A stretch of 53,801 nt of DNA from Acidobacteriota bacterium (GCA_016935015.1 JAFGRT010000030.1:1-53801), one strand, 5' to 3'; counted from the first letter of the stretch, positions 33,200 through 42,433 are shown. Notes: generated from the sequence alone by a model not told the origin. Numbers and translations: made by a program.

Positions 33200-35443
33200 T
33201 TACCTCGTTACGGGTTGGGCCACGGGGATTTCGGCATAGATGGTGGTGCTGACACCTTCCTCACTCTTGATCCAGATCCGCCCCCGATGGAACTCGATGA
33301 TTTCCTTGCAGAAAGCCAAGCCGAGACCAAAACGGTTCGCCGATCCTTCCGTGTCCCGGACTCCCTTGAAAAAGCGGTCGAACACCTTGGGCAGGTCGGC
33401 CTTGGGGATGCCGACGCCGCTGTCGGCCACGGACAGGACCAGGAAGCGGTCGTTATACACCGGATTGTACTGAAGCTTCAGCTCGATGTGACCGGTGGAG
33501 GTGAATTGCAGGGCATTATCAACGAACTGTCCGAGAACGAACTGGAATTTTTCCTTGTCACCGCGGATGCGGGGCAGATCGTCCGGGATGTCCTGACGCC
33601 AAAGAAGCCTTTTCTGTTCGATTTTGGGCAGATAGACCCCCTGCACCGGTTGCAGCAAATCGTCCACCGCAAACACCTCGGTGTTGAAATCGGCGGCATC
33701 AAAATACTTGTCGGTCCCGCCCTCGAATTTTTCCAGAATATGGTTCAGCCGGGCCGATTCGTCGCGACTGACCTGCAGAAAGCGGCTCAGGTTTTCTTCG
33801 CTGTGGATGCCGAATTTTTCCAAAACTTTTCCGGCCATCAGAATGGACGATATGGGCTTGCTGATCTCCGACATGAAATTGCCCAGCAGCAGATCACGAC
33901 GCACATCCATCCGCAGCACCGGCTCGAAGAAAGTCTCCAGTTTGGCCAACCGGCGCTGGCAATCCCGGTTCTGGGCAGTGAGCGCTTCCAGCCGGCGCCT
34001 GATCTGGCGGGCATCCCCGTTTTCCGTATCCACCGACGGAGCCGCCGGGGCGTGACGGGGCAAGGATGTTCTCTCCAGAGCCAGAGTCAGGGTGGCGCCC
34101 AGGCGGGTGGCGAAGTGAAGGTGCTCCTGATTCCATGCTTGCAACACGCTCGACTCATCGACCAGCTGGTAAATGTTGAGCAGTCCGAAGCGGATTTTAC
34201 CGGCGGCGATGGGCAGGCTCATGAAGGCCATGATCTTGAACTTGCGCAGTTGCGCCGCCAGCTGGTCCACCGGTTTGCCGGGAATCACCACGTCTTCGTA
34301 ATCGAAGGCGTTGAACATCAGGGGCTGTCCCAGGGCAAAGAGCTGGCTGGCCACGGAATCCCCATACAGTGTCAGAATATTGTGCAAGGGATCATGATTG
34401 AAACCGGACAAATATTTTTCAGTCAGCTCCTTGGCGCCGGTTTTGGCGGCCAGGAAAACACCGTTGGCCGTTTCGAAGGACATCAGGATGGATCTGAAAA
34501 TCATGTGGGGCAGCTTTTCGGGGGCGAAGTCCCCGGTAAGGGCCTGGTTGATTTCCCCCAGGATGGTGAGCTCGCGGTTTTTTTGCTGGAGTTGTACCGA
34601 CGTGTCATTGAGCTGGTGGTACAGCTCGGCCAGCTTGATGTTGGTTTCGACGGCCTTGTCCAGGAAATGCTCCTGGTCGAGGTCGGAGCGGCTCTCCATC
34701 ACCTGGATGTTGTGGGCGTGGTTTTTCAGCGTCTGGGCGAAGGCCGTCTCCGCGTCGGGAATTTTCTCAACGACCTGAGAGCGCTTTTGATACGCGTCGA
34801 GTACCGCATCGAAACTGCGGTCGATCTTGTTCTCGATCTCGGTCATGCTGAGTTCGGGGAATTCCTTGTTGAAATTTTCCAGAACCCGGGTGATGGCCTG
34901 CTTGAGGGTTTGCAAGACGCCCACTCCGGCCAATGCGTTCGCGCCGAAGGAGGGTAGTTTATCCTTGTTGAAACGACGATCCATTTCGGCGACGGAATGG
35001 ATTTCCTTCAGATCCTGCTTGTTGTATTGCAGGATGACAGGGGTGGTGTCGAAATCGATGGCGTTGACAGCCAGATTGATCTTCAGATTATCGAAACTCT
35101 CCTGATTGGCGTCGTCCTGGTCGATGTTGGAGTCGGCGACGAAAACCACTCCATCCGCTCCGTTCAGGACCGCCCGACGCGTCTGGTCATAGCGAACCTG
35201 GCCCGGGACAGTAAACAATTGGAGCGTCAAGTTATACCCGCTGACCCGGCCCAGTTCCAGCGGCAGCAGGTCGAAAAAAAGTGTTCGGTCATCCCCGGTG
35301 TTGATGGAGAACAGCTTCACTTTCTGACTGGGAAACAGCACCTGGTGGATGTAGATCAGATTGGTCGTCTTGCCGCTCAGTGCCGGGCCATAATAGACGA
35401 TTTTCAGTTTGATTTCTTTGTCGGCATGCAGGATCTGGGCCAT
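33200..35443 (-). CDS. MglA-type GTPase fused to GAF-like and histidine-kinase-like domains (His replaced by Ser)
   Basis: A 747-residue fusion. Residues 1-195 are a complete MglA GTPase: P-loop GPALSGKTT with K25, switch region VPGQVRYDQTRR, and guanine site NKQD. A helical linker (200-300) leads to a GAF-like domain (about 300-465), a coiled coil, then a kinase-like core. In the dimerisation helix the H-box position reads FMSEISKPI, with S525 where kinases have His. The ATPase domain keeps the N box FVDNALQFT (N643), the G1 box DSGVGIP (D674) and the G2 box RFGLGLAFCKEII, so it should bind ATP. The module may signal without autophosphorylation on His. A strong promoter lies just upstream; a TPR-DUF4388 gene follows 3 bases after the stop. 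Confidence 0.88.
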   Translation of the reverse strand: MAQILHADKEIKLKIVYYGPALSGKTTNLIYIHQVLFPSQKVKLFSINTGDDRTLFFDLLPLELGRVSGYNLTLQLFTVPGQVRYDQTRRAVLNGADGVVFVADSNIDQDDANQESFDNLKINLAVNAIDFDTTPVILQYNKQDLKEIHSVAEMDRRFNKDKLPSFGANALAGVGVLQTLKQAITRVLENFNKEFPELSMTEIENKIDRSFDAVLDAYQKRSQVVEKIPDAETAFAQTLKNHAHNIQVMESRSDLDQEHFLDKAVETNIKLAELYHQLNDTSVQLQQKNRELTILGEINQALTGDFAPEKLPHMIFRSILMSFETANGVFLAAKTGAKELTEKYLSGFNHDPLHNILTLYGDSVASQLFALGQPLMFNAFDYEDVVIPGKPVDQLAAQLRKFKIMAFMSLPIAAGKIRFGLLNIYQLVDESSVLQAWNQEHLHFATRLGATLTLALERTSLPRHAPAAPSVDTENGDARQIRRRLEALTAQNRDCQRRLAKLETFFEPVLRMDVRRDLLLGNFMSEISKPISSILMAGKVLEKFGIHSEENLSRFLQVSRDESARLNHILEKFEGGTDKYFDAADFNTEVFAVDDLLQPVQGVYLPKIEQKRLLWRQDIPDDLPRIRGDKEKFQFVLGQFVDNALQFTSTGHIELKLQYNPVYNDRFLVLSVADSGVGIPKADLPKVFDRFFKGVRDTEGSANRFGLGLAFCKEIIEFHRGRIWIKSEEGVSTTIYAEIPVAQPVTR

Positions 35444-35486
35444 GGATTCCCCTTATTTGAACGATTTGCCGCAATTGGTGATTCAA

Positions 35487-35515
35487 ATTATAGGGAGGGA
35501 GGGAATGAGTGACAA
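35487..35515 (-). promoter_or_regulatory. Strong sigma-70 promoter of the MglA-kinase operon
   Basis: On the minus strand TTGTCA (35515-35510) and a perfect TATAAT (35492-35487) have a 17-base spacer. The start ATG lies about 45 bases downstream. Confidence 0.75.
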
Positions 35516-35598
35516 GTAGATTTTCGTTCAAATTCGGCTTAAAATGGACAAGCCGGGCATTTCAGAGCGGAGTTCTGCAACGAGGCGGACGGGGAATG

Positions 35599-35607
35599 TG
35601 CTAGAAT
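35599..35607 (+). promoter_or_regulatory. Extended -10 element before the lpt genes
   Basis: TGC-TAGAAT is an extended -10, about 88 bases before the TTG start of the LptC/LptA-like gene. No clear -35 is present. Confidence 0.4.
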
Positions 35608-35694
35608 GTTCGATCCCGGGGATCACCCCCGGAATCCGGTTGGACGGATCCTGCGACATACCAGCGCCGCCGAGGATCCGGAGGATAGTCGATA

Positions 35695-38094
35695 TTGCAT
35701 AAATCCCTGATCACGTGGTTACGGCGATTGTCCGTTCTGATGAGCTGCACGGTGATTCTGGTGGTGGGCTACTATTTTTTCTCCCGCAACGGGTCCGTGC
35801 CGGATGAGGAGAGTCAACGCGAGCCCCTGACCAGTGATGTGACCAGCGCCACCCGCGAAATTGAGTACCTCCAGACCCGGGACGGAGCGCCTTTATTCCG
35901 GCTAAAGGCCAGTCGCAACATCGCCACGGTCCAGGGCGTCAACCATTTGCAGGATGTCGAAGTCGTCTACTATGGGCCCACCGGTGAGCGCCGCGACACC
36001 ATCCACGCGGACGAATGCTTTTATTCCGTTTCCGAAAACCAGGTTCGTTTCCAGGAAAATATCATCATTCGGCTGGCAGCCGGCTATCAGATCCGCACTC
36101 GCGAACTCCTCTACGAAAAAAGCACGGACATGGCCGTGAGTGATGGGCCGTTCACCTTCGCCAGTGACGGCATTACCGGTAGCGGGAACGGCTTCGCGTT
36201 GAACCTGAAGGACCGCGAGATGGCGATCCGTGAGGAAGTGAGGTTCCGGTACACGACTCCGGCCGGCCGGGGAAGGGCCGGTCTTGCCGGAGAGCAGTCT
36301 TTGGAACTGGAGGCCGGAGCCGCGTTGTTGCAGGAGAACGCAGGCGTCATCCACCTCGGACCGGAGGCGGTCATCCGCAGTGACCGTTCCCGGCTGTCGG
36401 CCCGCAACATGGATGTTTTTTTGACCGAGGAGCGCACGTTGAGACGGCTGCTCTGCCAGGGCGAGGCCCGGTACAATTCCCGTCAAGCGGAGCGGACCAT
36501 TTCATTGACGGGCGCGGAGCTGGAATTTCGGATGGCCGAGGCACCGGTGTATCCGGAAGAGATTGTTGCCCGAGATCAGGCCCGACTTCAGCTGGCTGAA
36601 GCGGAACTGGCGGCGCAACACATTGCCATCCGGCTGGATGCAGGAGCTGGAATCACGGCGGTCGAGGCCGACGAACGAGTCCTCTTTGCCTGGGTGGCCG
36701 CCCAGCGGACCATTGCCGGAGAATCCCTGGTCCTCCGTTTCAGTGACGGCGGCCTCATCGAAGAGGTGCGGGTCACTGGGAACGCCCAGCTGCGCCAGCA
36801 AGGTGAGCAGGCCACCTATCAGCTGAGCGCCGGGCAGCTTCTCTTTTTTCTGGAGGCGGATGCCACCGGCGCAACCCGCCTGGACCGGGTGCAGGCGCTG
36901 GAGAAATCGCTGCTAAATGCGGAGACAGGCGCTGGTGATGTTCTGTCGGGACGGGCGGATGCGCTGCAGATCGATTACGATGAAGCAGGAGCGTTCCCCA
37001 CGGCTGTCCTCGCCACCGGCAATTCCCGGTGGTCTTACATGCGGAAGGAACCCCGCGAGGATCTTTTCCTGGAATGCCGCCGGTTGGCCGTCAAGTTTGT
37101 CCCGGGGACCAGTGAACCCGAATCCTTCGAAGCCGAGGAAGACATATACATTCGTCGTTCCTGGTCCGACGACCAGTGGCTGGAGAGCTGGTGCCGGCGT
37201 ATGTCAGGCCGGAATGCCGGAACGGTCGCCGCGCCGGCCTGGCTGATTACCCAGCGCCAGGATGTTCGGTTCAGGTCCGCGCAGCTGGATGCCCAGGCCG
37301 AAAAAGCCACCCTGCAAAAAGATGTCATCACCCTGACCGAAAACCCGGTGATCCGGACACCGGAGGCGGAAACGCATGCCGAAACGTTCACCCTCGCCAT
37401 GCCGGCGAACGAGGTGACGGGTGAAGGCTCCATCCAGACAATCTTTCGTAAACAGAACAACGGCCATTCGCCACGATTGCTGCCGTGGGGCGGGGACACC
37501 GCAGGCAACGAGCCAGTTTATGTTCATGCCCGCCGGATGATCATGAAAAACAGTCAGGGGATGGCAGTCTATCGCGACAACTGCCGCATGGTGCAGGGGA
37601 ACAACACCTTGACCGCGGCGGAGTTCACTCTGGATCAGCGCCAGAATACGTTCCGGGCCACGGGAGGAGTGGTGGTGCTATATTCGCTGAAAACAAAGGA
37701 GCAAGGGCAACCGGAGAAACAGACTCCGGTGGAAATCCGCGCCCGGGACCTGACCTACACTGCCGCTGACCGGCAGATCGTTCTCGAAGGAACCGTGCGG
37801 GCCCGCACCAACCGGGGCGACCTGGTGGCGGAGCGGATGTGGGGCTTCTTCGAGCCGGAACAGGGCCTGCGCTCTCTCTATGCCGCCGTCGATATCCGCA
37901 TCACGCAGGCCACCCGGGAGGCGGAGGGTGACCGGGCCAAATTGCATCTCCCCCAGGGGGATATCATTCTGGTGGGCAATCCGGCCCGGGTCATCGATAA
38001 ACAGGAGGGACGGACGACGCAAGGGCTACGATTGACTTTGTTCGCCGAAAATGATAGAATTTTGATCGAAAATGAAGATAAACCACTGAAATAA
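35695..38094 (+). CDS. LptC/LptA-like lipopolysaccharide transport fusion protein
   Basis: A 799-residue protein with one N-terminal membrane anchor (residues 14-30, LMSCTVILVVGYYFF) and an otherwise periplasmic body. Residues 40-160 resemble LptC (ATREIEYLQTRDGAPLFRLKA; HADECFYSVSENQVRFQENI). The rest is OstA/LptA-type beta-jellyroll repeats, recognisable from patterns such as DLTYTAADRQIVLEGTVRARTNRGDLVAERM and YRDNCRMVQGNNTLTAAEFTL. Such a protein could form much of the bridge that carries LPS from the LptBFG complex to LptD. It starts with TTG at 35695 (GGAGGA 9 bases upstream). lptB follows after 18 bases; lptFG and lptD are not in the window. LptC proteins are usually about 190 residues, so this is a large fusion. 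Confidence 0.82.
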   Translation: MHKSLITWLRRLSVLMSCTVILVVGYYFFSRNGSVPDEESQREPLTSDVTSATREIEYLQTRDGAPLFRLKASRNIATVQGVNHLQDVEVVYYGPTGERRDTIHADECFYSVSENQVRFQENIIIRLAAGYQIRTRELLYEKSTDMAVSDGPFTFASDGITGSGNGFALNLKDREMAIREEVRFRYTTPAGRGRAGLAGEQSLELEAGAALLQENAGVIHLGPEAVIRSDRSRLSARNMDVFLTEERTLRRLLCQGEARYNSRQAERTISLTGAELEFRMAEAPVYPEEIVARDQARLQLAEAELAAQHIAIRLDAGAGITAVEADERVLFAWVAAQRTIAGESLVLRFSDGGLIEEVRVTGNAQLRQQGEQATYQLSAGQLLFFLEADATGATRLDRVQALEKSLLNAETGAGDVLSGRADALQIDYDEAGAFPTAVLATGNSRWSYMRKEPREDLFLECRRLAVKFVPGTSEPESFEAEEDIYIRRSWSDDQWLESWCRRMSGRNAGTVAAPAWLITQRQDVRFRSAQLDAQAEKATLQKDVITLTENPVIRTPEAETHAETFTLAMPANEVTGEGSIQTIFRKQNNGHSPRLLPWGGDTAGNEPVYVHARRMIMKNSQGMAVYRDNCRMVQGNNTLTAAEFTLDQRQNTFRATGGVVVLYSLKTKEQGQPEKQTPVEIRARDLTYTAADRQIVLEGTVRARTNRGDLVAERMWGFFEPEQGLRSLYAAVDIRITQATREAEGDRAKLHLPQGDIILVGNPARVIDKQEGRTTQGLRLTLFAENDRILIENEDKPLK

Positions 38095-38112
38095 AGCATA
38101 TTAAGGACAGCA

Positions 38113-38838
38113 ATGACAACGCTCAGATGTGTTCAGATCACCAAATCGTACCGGGGTCGGGAAGTGCTCAAGGGCATCGATCTGGAGATCCACGACCGGG
38201 AAGTGGTGGGGCTGCTCGGGCCCAACGGCGCGGGCAAGACAACCACGTTTTACATCGTGGTGGGGCTGACGGTTCCGGACAGTGGCCAGGTCTATTACAA
38301 CGACGAGGATATCGCCGACATGCCCATGTATATCCGGGCCAAGAAAGGAATCAGCTACCTGCCCCAGGAACCGTCGGTGTTTCGCAAACTTACCGTGGAG
38401 GAAAACCTGCTGGCGATCGCTGAGACCCTGCCGTTGTCCCACGGGGAGAAGGACAAACTCGTCACTGACTTGCTCTACGAGTTCGGCATTTACCATCTGA
38501 AGAACAACAAGGCCTACAATCTGTCCGGGGGGGAGCGCCGGCGACTGGAGATCGCGCGTTCCCTGGTGCTGAGCCCGTCGTTCATTTTGCTGGACGAACC
38601 CTTCGCCGGCATCGATCCGTTGGCCGTCATCGATATTCAAAACCTGATCATGCATCTCAAATCCAGGGGCATCGGCGTCATCATCACCGATCACAATGTA
38701 CGTGAAACGCTGCGGATCACCGACCGGGCCTACATCATTCACGAGGGGCGTATCTTCCGCAAGGGCACACCCGACGAACTGGCCCGGGATGCGGAAGTCA
38801 AAAAGGTGTATCTCGGCGAGAATTTCCAATTAATCTAG
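38113..38838 (+). CDS. lptB: LPS export ABC transporter ATP-binding protein LptB
   Basis: A 241-residue ATPase that powers extraction of LPS from the inner membrane with LptFG. It has Walker [12 protein letters not shown], the Q-loop in [16 protein letters not shown] (characteristic of LptB), the signature [15 protein letters not shown], Walker [14 protein letters not shown], and the H-loop [10 protein letters not shown]. Length and motifs match LptB closely. It follows the LptC/LptA-like gene by 18 bases and precedes rpoN, a conserved order in many proteobacteria and acidobacteria. Confidence 0.95.
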   Translation: MTTLRCVQITKSYRGREVLKGIDLEIHDREVVGLLGPNGAGKTTTFYIVVGLTVPDSGQVYYNDEDIADMPMYIRAKKGISYLPQEPSVFRKLTVEENLLAIAETLPLSHGEKDKLVTDLLYEFGIYHLKNNKAYNLSGGERRRLEIARSLVLSPSFILLDEPFAGIDPLAVIDIQNLIMHLKSRGIGVIITDHNVRETLRITDRAYIIHEGRIFRKGTPDELARDAEVKKVYLGENFQLI

Positions 38839-38858
38839 GGGTTACGAAAAAAATTCAT

Positions 38859-38884
38859 CAATTATAGTCTTTTTGCTATAATTG
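38859..38884. promoter_or_regulatory. Perfect 9-bp dyad overlapping the TATAAT before rpoN
   Basis: CAATTATAG (38859-38867) and CTATAATTG (38876-38884) form a perfect inverted repeat with an 8-base centre TCTTTTTG. The right arm contains a perfect -10 TATAAT (38877-38882); 17 bases upstream is TTCATC, a poor -35. It could be an operator or an activator site for rpoN, or an AT-rich hairpin. Confidence 0.5.
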
Positions 38885-38913
38885 AGGTCAGGAGAAGAAA
38901 GAGTTGCTCTAAC

Positions 38914-40389
38914 ATGGTCAATAAGAACCCCTTGCTACGGCAAAACCTGCAAGTCGGACTTGTTCAGAAACTTGCTCTTACACCGGCCCTGCTTCAAAAA
39001 ATCGAGCTTCTGAAGCTGTCCCATCTGGAACTCAGTGATTTCGTCAAAAACGAGTTGATGCAGAATCCTGTGCTGGAGGAAGATCCCAGTACCAGAGGAT
39101 CGGAGAGCGCGGCCGCGACGGAGATCTCGCTGGAAGAGGCGGCGGGGAAGAGTGACGCCACCCAGGATCGCTCCTTCGAGGATATCGATTATCAGGCGTT
39201 CTTCGGCGAGTATCTGGACTCCGGCCAACGGGGCCTGGGCTATGAGGACTACGAACGTCCGGGATTCGAAACATTTGCCGTCAAGCCCACGTCCCTGTAT
39301 GAACATCTGTCGTGGCAGCTCGGTCTGGAAACCACGACCCCGGTGGTGGATCTGGCCGCCCAGGAGATTGTGGGCAACCTCAATTCGGAGGGTTACCTGG
39401 AGATGGAGCTGGACGAGATCCAGGCCTCCCTGCAGGAACGGATCATTCGGGAGGGGCTCAATCTGAGCGTCGGTTCGGCGGATGTGGAAGAAGCCTTGCG
39501 GGTTGTGCAGCGGCTGGATCCGCCTGGAATCGGCGCCCGCGATCTCCGCGAATGCCTGATGCTGCAGCTGCAGCACTGGGAATTGTCCAATACGCCGGAA
39601 TACCGGATTCTGCGCGATCATGCCGAACTGCTGGAGCAGGGGAACCTGGAAGCCATCGCCGAACTGGAGGATTGCTCCATCGAGGACGTGCGCGTGGTGC
39701 TGGCCCGGATTCGCCATCTCAATCCCAAACCAGGCCTGCAGTATGAATCTGATGCCACGATTTATATTCAGCCGGATGTATACATTTACAAAATGGGCCA
39801 GGATTATGTCATCTCCCTCAATGAGGACGGCCTGCCCAAATTGCATTTGAGCTCCTTTTACCGCCGGATTCTCAAGTCCGGCCAAATGATGAAGGAGGAA
39901 AAGAAATTCCTGCGGGAAAAGTTCCGCAATGCCGTCGAGCTGATCCGCAATCTGGATCATCGCAAACGAACCATTTACCGCGTCTGCGAAATCATTGTCC
40001 AGGAGCAGCGTGATTTTCTCGACAAGGGCATCGCCCATCTCAAGCCGATGCTGCTGAAGGATGTGGCCGATCGCCTGGACCTGCACACCTCCACCGTGAG
40101 CCGGGCCGTCACCAACAAATGGGTTCATTGCCCGCAAGGCATTATCGAATTACGGAATTTTTTCACCCTGGGTTTCAAGCGCGACGGAGGTGAGGATATT
40201 TCCGTGTATATCCTCAAGAAGACAATTTCCGACCTCATCGAAAAAGAGGAGAAACGAAGACCCCTTTCCGACAGCGACATCACCCAAAAGCTCAACAACG
40301 AGGGGATCGAGATCAAGCGTCGCACCGTCGCCAAATACCGGGAGGAGATGGAAATCCCCAATTCACGGGAGCGACGTGTAAAAACCTAA
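38914..40389 (+). CDS. rpoN: RNA polymerase sigma-54 factor
   Basis: A 491-residue sigma-54. Region I at the N-terminus is rich in Gln and Leu (LRQNLQVGLVQKLALTPALLQKIELLKLS, then LMQNPVLEE), which binds activators and the -12 site. An acidic region II spans residues 52-120, the core-binding domain follows, and a DNA-binding region contains KDVADRLDLHTSTVSRAVTNKW. The RpoN box appears near residue 470 as IKRRTVAKYREEM, with RRTVAKYRE matching the usual ARRTVAKYR. It requires AAA+ activators, none of which is encoded here. The ATG is taken because in-frame upstream codons are blocked; the AGGAG is rather far (about 19 bases). Confidence 0.95.
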   Translation: MVNKNPLLRQNLQVGLVQKLALTPALLQKIELLKLSHLELSDFVKNELMQNPVLEEDPSTRGSESAAATEISLEEAAGKSDATQDRSFEDIDYQAFFGEYLDSGQRGLGYEDYERPGFETFAVKPTSLYEHLSWQLGLETTTPVVDLAAQEIVGNLNSEGYLEMELDEIQASLQERIIREGLNLSVGSADVEEALRVVQRLDPPGIGARDLRECLMLQLQHWELSNTPEYRILRDHAELLEQGNLEAIAELEDCSIEDVRVVLARIRHLNPKPGLQYESDATIYIQPDVYIYKMGQDYVISLNEDGLPKLHLSSFYRRILKSGQMMKEEKKFLREKFRNAVELIRNLDHRKRTIYRVCEIIVQEQRDFLDKGIAHLKPMLLKDVADRLDLHTSTVSRAVTNKWVHCPQGIIELRNFFTLGFKRDGGEDISVYILKKTISDLIEKEEKRRPLSDSDITQKLNNEGIEIKRRTVAKYREEMEIPNSRERRVKT

Positions 40390-40405
40390 ACAAGTTGGAG
40401 GAAAG

Positions 40406-40948
40406 ATGAATGTTGAAATCACCGGCCGCCACATCGAGATTACGGATGCCATCAAGGATTATATTCAGAAGAGGGTGGCCAAGTTTCCGAAACTGGTGGG
40501 TGGCTTGTGCGACTTTCATTTTGTGCTGACTGTCGAGAAACATCGTCAGATCGCTGAAGTGAATCTGACCTCCAAGCTGGGCAATTTCACCGCCACGGAT
40601 GAATCCAAGGACCTTTACGGTTCCGTGGGCACGGTGCTGGATAAGGTGGAGAAGCAAGTCCGGCGCTCCAAGGACCGACGCAAAGGGAAGTCCCGCACCA
40701 ACGAGAAGCAGGAACTGGTGGAGCTAATGCGTTCCAGCATTACCGATGTCGGTCGGGCCGAAGACTTGTCCGCCAATCCGGCCATCATCGAGATGCAGAT
40801 GAACGCCAGGCCCATGGCGCTGGAAGAAGCCCTCCATGAACTCAACACATCAGGGGGGAGTTTCGTGGTGTTCATCAATGCCGATTCGGAACTCACCAAC
40901 GTGCTCTACCGGCGAAATGACGGCAATTTTGGGCTGATTCACCCGTGA
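40406..40948 (+). CDS. hpf: Ribosome hibernation-promoting factor, long form
   Basis: A 180-residue long HPF. The N-terminal domain (MNVEITGRHIEITDAIKDYIQKRVAKF; SVGTVLDKVEKQVRRSKDRRKGK; read at residues 1-100) binds the decoding centre of idle 30S subunits. The C-terminal domain (EMQMNARPMALEEALHEL, FVVFINADSELTNVLYRRNDGNFGLIHP; residues 125-180) mediates 100S dimer formation. GGAGG lies 6 bases before the ATG. It follows rpoN by 16 bases and overlaps hprK by 4 bases (GTGA), consistent with the widespread rpoN-hpf-PTS gene order. Confidence 0.95.
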   Translation: MNVEITGRHIEITDAIKDYIQKRVAKFPKLVGGLCDFHFVLTVEKHRQIAEVNLTSKLGNFTATDESKDLYGSVGTVLDKVEKQVRRSKDRRKGKSRTNEKQELVELMRSSITDVGRAEDLSANPAIIEMQMNARPMALEEALHELNTSGGSFVVFINADSELTNVLYRRNDGNFGLIHP

Positions 40949-41958
40949 ACAAAGATCCTTTCTCCAGCAAGGCGGTGGTTGCTGATGAAATCCGTAAACC
41001 CTCCCTGAGTGTCGGGGAATTTTACGAAAAGAATGGCCACCATCTGACTCTGGGCGCGCCCTATTCGCCCACGGCCATGGGCCGCCTGGTGGACAAGAAG
41101 CGGCTCCAGAAACTGGGGATGGCCCTGGCCGGTTTCATGGATTACCTGCAACCGGGGCGCATTTATGTGTTCGGCAACACCGAAACCCGTTTCTTCCAGA
41201 AACAACACCCGCAGATCAAGGCCGACATTCTGGCCAGCCTGCGTTCCAAAAGACTTTCCTGCCTGCTGGTGACCCAGCACCGTGAACCGCCGGTCGAACT
41301 GGTGGATTTTGCCCGGGCCAACGAGATCGCCCTCCTGCGCACAAACCTGGACAGCTCTTCGGCCATGTACCTGTTCACCGAGTTCCTGGAGCGTGAACTC
41401 TCCCCGCGGCTGGCCATTCACGGCGTGCTGATGGATGTTTACGGAGTCGGTGTACTGCTGGTGGGCGAAAGCGGGGTGGGCAAAAGCGAATGCGCCCTCG
41501 AACTGGTGCTCAAGGGTCACCGGATTGTAGCCGATGACACGGTGGAAATCCGCAGCATCGGCAAGAAGCAACTGGCCGGCAGTGCACCGGCAGAACTGCA
41601 GGACGTCCTGGAATTGCGGGGGATCGGCATTGTCAATATCCGTGAACTTTTCGGTATCTCGGCCATTCGCCGGACGAAGGACGTCAATTTCATCATCGAA
41701 CTGGAACGCTGGACCCCGGAAAAGCACTTCGACCGGCTGGGCCTGGACATCAACACCCAACCCCTGATGGGTTTTGAGGTGCCCTACATTGTGATCCCGG
41801 TGGCACCCGGACGCAACCTGGCCACCCTGGTGGAAGTTGCCTGCCGGGTGTACCTGATGAGATATCATGGCCTGCATCCCATGGGCAGCTTCATCAATTT
41901 CCTGAAACACGATGAGTCTCCCGGGGGAGATCCGGGAGACGGGGAGGACGAGGAATGA
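40945..41958 (+). CDS. hprK: HPr kinase/phosphorylase
   Basis: A 337-residue HprK that phosphorylates and dephosphorylates the regulatory Ser of HPr. The P-loop GESGVGKSECA contains K180. The HprK signature HRIVADDTVEI and the region VLELRGIGIVNIRELFG follow, then INTQPLMGFEVPYIVIPVAPGRNL, which holds the phosphorylase-associated residues. The N-terminal 145 residues form the usual HprK N-domain. It starts with GTG overlapping hpf and overlaps the EIIA start by 4 bases (ATGA). Target HPr is encoded two genes downstream with a conserved Ser, so the switch is complete. Confidence 0.95.
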   Translation: MNKDPFSSKAVVADEIRKPSLSVGEFYEKNGHHLTLGAPYSPTAMGRLVDKKRLQKLGMALAGFMDYLQPGRIYVFGNTETRFFQKQHPQIKADILASLRSKRLSCLLVTQHREPPVELVDFARANEIALLRTNLDSSSAMYLFTEFLERELSPRLAIHGVLMDVYGVGVLLVGESGVGKSECALELVLKGHRIVADDTVEIRSIGKKQLAGSAPAELQDVLELRGIGIVNIRELFGISAIRRTKDVNFIIELERWTPEKHFDRLGLDINTQPLMGFEVPYIVIPVAPGRNLATLVEVACRVYLMRYHGLHPMGSFINFLKHDESPGGDPGDGEDEE

Positions 41959-42353
41959 TTCCCTGTGTGGTCATTACCCATGGCCAGCTGGCCAACGAAT
42001 TGGTGGCTTCGGCGGAGATGATCGTCGGTGAGATTTTGCACATCACCCCGCTGTGCCTGGGCTGGAAGGATGACGTCAACGAGTCCCGGGAGGAAATCAC
42101 CCGGGTGCTGGAGGGACTGAATCTCGAGCGGGGCGCCATCATCATGACCGACATGTTCGGCGGCACACCGTCCAACCTGGCCATTTCATTCCTGGGCGAA
42201 AGCCAGGTGGAAGTGCTGACTGGTGTCAATCTGCCCATGATCATCAAGGCCGCCAATCAGGCGAGGGACGAGACCGTGACCTCACTGGCGGAAAAAATCT
42301 GCGAGAAGGGGAAATCCAGTATCACCATCGCCTCGCGTTTTCTGGAGGAATAG
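41955..42353 (+). CDS. PTS mannose-family EIIA component (stand-alone)
   Basis: A 132-residue EIIA-Man domain protein. The phospho-accepting His is H9 in VVITHGQLANELV. IIMTDMFGGTPSNLA is the family's second signature. No EIIB, EIIC or EIID domain is fused or adjacent, so it is probably a regulatory phospho-acceptor rather than part of a sugar transporter. It overlaps hprK by 4 bases and precedes HPr by 80 bases. Confidence 0.92.
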   Translation: MIPCVVITHGQLANELVASAEMIVGEILHITPLCLGWKDDVNESREEITRVLEGLNLERGAIIMTDMFGGTPSNLAISFLGESQVEVLTGVNLPMIIKAANQARDETVTSLAEKICEKGKSSITIASRFLEE

Positions 42354-42433
42354 CCCCGGCATCGGCCGCCGGACCCGCGGGCCGGGCAGACGGCTCCCGG
42401 CGTTGTAACGGCTGCACCAGGCAAGGAAAGGGT

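Noticed and set aside
33215-34957. A 580-codon plus-strand frame opposite the MglA-kinase fusion
   Set aside because: It mirrors a gene with clear domains in a G+C-rich region and has no family motif; it is a shadow.
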